A stretch of DNA of 9,175 nucleotides from Deltaproteobacteria bacterium RBG_16_54_11 (lineage in GTDB: Bacteria; Desulfobacterota; B13-G15; RBG-16-54-18). A program made the position numbers and the translations under genes. This document shows positions 6,717 through 9,175 of this stretch, in pieces. Location: assembly GCA_001797905.1 (NCBI GenBank), contig MGQS01000023.1, positions 33,501 through 42,675 on the forward strand, in the 5' to 3' direction. The notes under the pieces are model-generated. The model was not told the DNA's origin. It saw nothing but the letters and a program-made list of their open reading frames with translations, and ran no database searches. The first letter of the stretch is position 1; each line of letters opens with the position of its first letter.

Positions 6717-6743
6717 GGGGGCAGGGGTTTTCGTCTTGCCCCC
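6717..6743 (+). terminator. Hairpin after the MFS gene, probable terminator
   Basis: GGGGGCA (6717-6723) pairs with TGCCCCC (6737-6743), a 7-bp GC-rich stem with an inner G-T pair possible, 19 nt after the MFS stop. The following bases are pyrimidine-rich (CCCTCTTACTCT) rather than a clean T-tract, so termination may be inefficient. Confidence 0.5.
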
Positions 6744-6767
6744 CCTCTTACTCTACCATGTTTCAGG

Positions 6768-6796
6768 TTGACGGGAAGTTTAAAAAGATTTAGGGT
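6768..6796 (+). promoter_or_regulatory. Weak candidate promoter of the coiled-coil gene
   Basis: TTGACG (6768-6773) is followed after 17 nt by TAGGGT (6791-6796). The -35 is good, the -10 poor. A transcript would start about 23 nt before the ATG at 6826. The position just after a terminator-like hairpin fits an independent unit. Confidence 0.3.
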
Positions 6797-6825
6797 AATA
6801 CTAAGTTTGAGTTTTGAGGGTTGCC

Positions 6826-7071
6826 ATGTCAGATGAACTGAAAATAGTCTTGGAGGACGTGAAGGAGAAGTTTGACACCGTGATTGAGGCCTTCAATATG
6901 GTGAAGGAGAACCTTGACCAATTCAGGGATGAAAACAAGCAAGAACATGAGGAACTCAGAAAGGATATTTTGGACGTGAAGGTTGAGGTTTCTTCCATCA
7001 GGCAGGATTTAAATGACCACCGTACCAGCACAGAGCTTCATAATGTTAAGAGAGGTGAGAAGGCAGTCTGA
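6826..7071 (+). CDS. Small coiled-coil protein of unknown function
   Basis: An 81-residue, highly charged protein with no cysteine, no signal peptide and no membrane segment. Residues about 5-68 show heptad-like spacing of Leu, Ile, Val and Phe among Glu, Lys and Asp, so it should form a long helix that oligomerises as a coiled coil. The tail from about residue 64 (DHRTSTELHN) breaks the pattern. The ATG at 6826 has GAGGG 5 nt upstream; a TTG four codons earlier overlaps that ribosome binding site and is rejected as start. I do not recognise the family with certainty. It sits at the left end of an AT-rich stretch, upstream of a decayed membrane gene on the same strand, and has no obvious functional partner. 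The clean reading frame with a good ribosome binding site supports a real gene. Confidence 0.7.
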   Translation: MSDELKIVLEDVKEKFDTVIEAFNMVKENLDQFRDENKQEHEELRKDILDVKVEVSSIRQDLNDHRTSTELHNVKRGEKAV

Positions 7072-7184
7072 AGTTTCAGTATCAAGAAAATAGAACTACT
7101 CAATTTCTCTGGGGATATGCTTTTGCTTTAGGCATAGTGTTAAAGAGAGACATTCATAACATAGATGTCCGATAGCAAATATTG
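7072..7184. other. AT-rich spacer, possible coding relic
   Basis: No full gene. From 7059 to the TAG at 7173 one plus-strand frame stays open without a start codon and encodes a peptide with a short hydrophobic stretch (FLWGYAFALGIVL) between charged ends. It could be a relic of a gene tail, or chance. It does not match anything I recognise. Confidence 0.25.
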
Positions 7185-7873
7185 ATGTGCGGCCAAGAAA
7201 TTATTCCGTCCTTGTTAAAATATCAGTATATCACTGGAAACATTCTGGTAATGATCGGATGGATTGTAACGTTTCTTTATACTATATACCAAGTCAAAAA
7301 GGGCCATAACTATAATTTGCAAGCCTAAAATACTCTTTTTAAGCAAGAGATCGAATATAAAGCTTACTCAAAAGTCCAAGATGCTCTAGATCAGTATTCA
7401 TCTGCTTTGCTAAGTTTTGATGGATGCCTAAGCGATCTTAATTTACATTTATCACTTTTAAAGACTGGGCAAGTATTCCTCTCGAATTAATCGAAGTAAA
7501 TAGACAACAAACTGGAAAGTTTATAGAGTTTTTAAGAAGTTATGAAAGTAATGAAATCATAGTCGTTGATTTTAAACCAATTAAGGATGAGATTGCAAAG
7601 GAATTCAATGTGCTTAGTGATTTTTTTGCTGAGTTTCACAAGTTTTATTTAGAAAACATTGATAATGCTTCAGATAGTATTCCACGGTTAAAAAATATCG
7701 AAGGAGTCAGAAACAAGATAATAGCCATCTCTGAAAAAACGATGGATATTGTTGGTCATGTCATTGATTTTAGAATAGAGATGCAGAATAAAATCTTAGG
7801 ACCGATTCTTGGTAAGAGTATTCCCCAAAGAGAACTAGGAGATGATTCAGTAAAGGTTTTGTCATTGAAATAA
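7185..7873 (+). pseudogene. Decayed membrane-anchored protein gene (in-frame stop plus frameshift)
   Basis: Reading from the ATG at 7185 gives 47 residues with one probable membrane helix (about 18-35, GNILVMIGWIVTFLYTIY) and a basic exit (QVKKG). A TAA at 7326 interrupts the frame, which then continues as a charged, helical sequence to about Lys93. The frame then shifts near 7461-7463, consistent with loss of one base in an AAA-rich stretch: ...LHLSLLK passes into DWASIPLELIEVN. From there it runs to the TAA at 7871, adding about 136 residues. A restored protein would have about 229 residues: a short N-terminal part, one membrane anchor and a cytoplasmic helical domain. No family is recognised. 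The base composition is much more AT-rich than the flanking genes. No good ribosome binding site precedes the ATG. Two independent lesions favour a true pseudogene over sequencing error. Confidence 0.65.
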
Positions 7874-7950
7874 TTTGGTTGTTTGACTCTGTGATCATAA
7901 CTTCAATTGTCAATTTTGGCTCCCCGAGATCGGTTGGCTCAAATGATGTG
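7874..7950. other. Spacer between convergent genes
   Basis: 77 bp between the decayed plus-strand gene and the minus-strand flavodoxin-ferredoxin gene. It holds a direct repeat TTGGCTC (7916-7922 and 7934-7940) and the small palindrome AATTGTCAATT (7905-7915). No convincing terminator with a T-tract was found on either strand. Confidence 0.4.
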
Positions 7951-8748
7951 CTATCTATTCGCCCTCGCTTGTTCTAGCATGTCTTTCAGAATGACCTCTG
8001 GGTGATGATACCGCTGGTATTTAACGGTCTTCTCCCCATACTGGATCGCCTCCTGTGGGCACCACTGCAAACAGGTAAAGCACTGCTCGCAGCGGTGCAG
8101 CCACGCAGGTTTTCCATTGGTCATCTCAATATTTGCGGCCGGACAGACTTGAGAACAGATCCCACAGTTGTTGCATTTCTCATCCGCCCGGAACTTCTTG
8201 TCCATGTTACGAACCTGTCGGAAAGACATCCTATATAATAAGGAAAAGAAGATATTCTGCCACAGGGGCCCCCTGTCCACCCTTTTTCGCTCACCCCTGA
8301 GCACAGAGCCTGCAATGGCCTTCACCTTTTCCCGGGCCTGCTTAAACAGTTTCTGCTGTTTATCCATCGGCCCGGGACCGCCCCAGGGGATATAATTGGA
8401 AGGCAGACCGACGGAATAGCCGAGGGAGAGCGCTAACTTGCGGCTTGCCATGAGCCTCTGCAGCTGAGGCAAGGTGGCAGCAGGCTGCCCGGCGTTGACA
8501 GCCGCGGCGAAAAAGTACGTCCCTGGTTTCCCCTTCAGATGGTTGACAAATTGGATGACGCGGCTGGGCAATCCCCAGATGTGGACCGGGAAGATGATGC
8601 CAACCACGTCGGCCTGCACCTTAAACGCTTTTTGTGGGCACGGCATAAACCCAATGGTGGCCTTTTTTAATTCCGTGGCCAGCTGCCGCGCGACCCATAA
8701 CGAGTTACCGGTGCCTGTATAAACATACAACCGTATTTTCATGGACAT
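7951..8748 (-). CDS. EFR1-type flavodoxin/2x[4Fe-4S] ferredoxin fusion protein
   Basis: Predicted cytoplasmic electron-transfer protein of 265 residues. The N-terminal flavodoxin-like domain (about 4-150) opens with YTGTGNS at 10-16, the loop that binds the FMN phosphate. The C-terminal domain has two [4Fe-4S] motifs, CNNCGICSQVCP with Cys192, 195, 198, 202 and CEQCFTCLQWCP with Cys220, 223, 226, 230. Both have full CxxCxxCxxxC spacing, so both clusters should assemble. This order is that of the EFR1 family, common in anaerobes, whose redox partners are mostly unknown. ATG at 8748 was taken as start; the ATG two codons later is equally possible, and the ribosome binding site (AGG about 10 nt upstream) is weak. 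It lies 19 nt after the kinase-like gene on the same strand, suggesting one transcript. Confidence 0.9.
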   Translation of the reverse strand: MSMKIRLYVYTGTGNSLWVARQLATELKKATIGFMPCPQKAFKVQADVVGIIFPVHIWGLPSRVIQFVNHLKGKPGTYFFAAAVNAGQPAATLPQLQRLMASRKLALSLGYSVGLPSNYIPWGGPGPMDKQQKLFKQAREKVKAIAGSVLRGERKRVDRGPLWQNIFFSLLYRMSFRQVRNMDKKFRADEKCNNCGICSQVCPAANIEMTNGKPAWLHRCEQCFTCLQWCPQEAIQYGEKTVKYQRYHHPEVILKDMLEQARANR

Positions 8749-8767
8749 TTAGTATCAGCCTATTTTT

Positions 8768-9175
8768 TTACTGCAAAATGCCGTTATCGCTTACTAACCG
8801 ATCAATGGACTTGTGCAAGTCAGCCAACTGCCCGTCGTTGCTGATTGCATAGTCCGCCTGCTCGCCTGCTTCGGTAATATGAAAGAGGGCTTCCTCGGCC
8901 TTATCCTGAATCAGGAATTGCTCATATTGCTGCGAATCACGCTCTTCTGCCCTCTTGACCATGCGCTCATAGCGCCGGCGGGGATCGGTGACAGAGACGT
9001 TGATCAGGATAAATGCCTCCCCAAAGACCTCTCGCAGGATCCGGACGTCGGCGAGCGACCTGATGCCGCTGATCCCGACCCTTGCCTCGCCATCTTGGCG
9101 TATGCGTTCCGCCAGGAGCCTGACAAAGCAGCCCTCACCCCGCTCGCGGAAATACCTCTCGGAAATAATCCGCAG
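8768..9175 (-). CDS. CoaE/UPF0200-like P-loop nucleotide kinase, C-terminal part; start beyond window
   Basis: 136 codons stay open from the right edge to the TAA at 8768. The segment ISGIRSLADVRILREVFG (visible residues 35-52), the strand AFILINV (54-60), the Arg/Lys-rich lid region that follows (about 66-79) and the late ADYAI strand resemble dephospho-CoA kinase-like AAA/P-loop kinases, particularly the UPF0200 group annotated from archaea and some bacteria. The Walker A loop should lie off the right edge, so catalytic competence cannot be checked. The visible half fits a small-molecule kinase rather than a helicase-type ATPase. Genuine CoaE is possible but less likely, because the lid is followed by a sequence more like UPF0200. 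The flavodoxin-ferredoxin gene follows after 19 nt. Function within the pair is unknown. Confidence 0.65.
   Translation of the reverse strand: MRIISERYFRERGEGCFVRLLAERIRQDGEARVGISGIRSLADVRILREVFGEAFILINVSVTDPRRRYERMVKRAEERDSQQYEQFLIQDKAEEALFHITEAGEQADYAISNDGQLADLHKSIDRLVSDNGILQ

Noticed and set aside
6814..6825. TTG start four codons before the coiled-coil ATG
   Set aside because: It overlaps the GAGGG ribosome binding site that correctly serves the ATG at 6826.
7610..7873. Independent 87-residue gene starting at GTG 7610
   Set aside because: The frame is open well upstream to 7442 with coherent coding sequence, and there is no ribosome binding site before the GTG, so it is the 3' part of a broken gene.
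7905..7940. Direct repeat TTGGCTC and AATTGTCAATT palindrome as an attachment site
   Set aside because: Too short, and no integrase, tRNA or matching copy at the other end of the AT-rich island.
8768..8962. Separate 64-residue protein starting at ATG 8962
   Set aside because: The frame continues without a stop to the right edge and encodes conserved kinase-like sequence; the ATG is internal.

Overview
The window looks like chromosomal DNA of a Gram-negative bacterium. It has an LpxL/HtrB-type lipid A acyltransferase-like gene, moderately high GC coding regions, and redox genes usual in anaerobes or microaerophiles (a PerR-type peroxide sensor, and a flavodoxin/2x[4Fe-4S] protein). The protein flavour resembles Deltaproteobacteria/Desulfobacterota, but that is inference from family resemblance only. 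No rRNA, tRNA, CRISPR array or intact insertion sequence was found.

Layout, left to right. (1) Minus strand, 1-722: a PerR-like Fur-family repressor whose 3' end overlaps the start of mutM (formamidopyrimidine-DNA glycosylase), which runs off the left edge. A peroxide sensor and the repair enzyme for oxidised guanine therefore appear to be co-transcribed and translationally coupled. (2) Minus strand, 838-2398: a PAP2 phosphatase followed 10 nt later by an LpxL-like acyltransferase, a likely envelope-lipid pair. Each carries a substitution at a normally conserved catalytic position (PSGD for PSGH; HX4T for HX4D/E). (3) 2399-2618: a divergent intergenic region packed with small inverted repeats. 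(4) Plus strand, 2619-6697: a GNAT acetyltransferase, a DinG/YoaA-type Fe-S helicase and an MFS_3-type exporter, followed by a hairpin. (5) 6760-7950: an AT-rich island with an 81-residue coiled-coil protein of unknown function and a decayed, membrane-anchored gene broken by one in-frame stop and one frameshift. (6) Minus strand, 7951-9175: a CoaE/UPF0200-like nucleotide kinase, truncated by the right edge, then an EFR1-type flavodoxin-ferredoxin protein 19 nt downstream.

Most of the window is ordinary housekeeping and accessory sequence. I see no clear undescribed defence or mobile system. The items most worth a second look are the perR-mutM coupling, the paired active-site substitutions in the lipid genes, the hairpin cluster, long G/C homopolymers inside mutM and the helicase, and the AT-rich island with its wrecked membrane gene.
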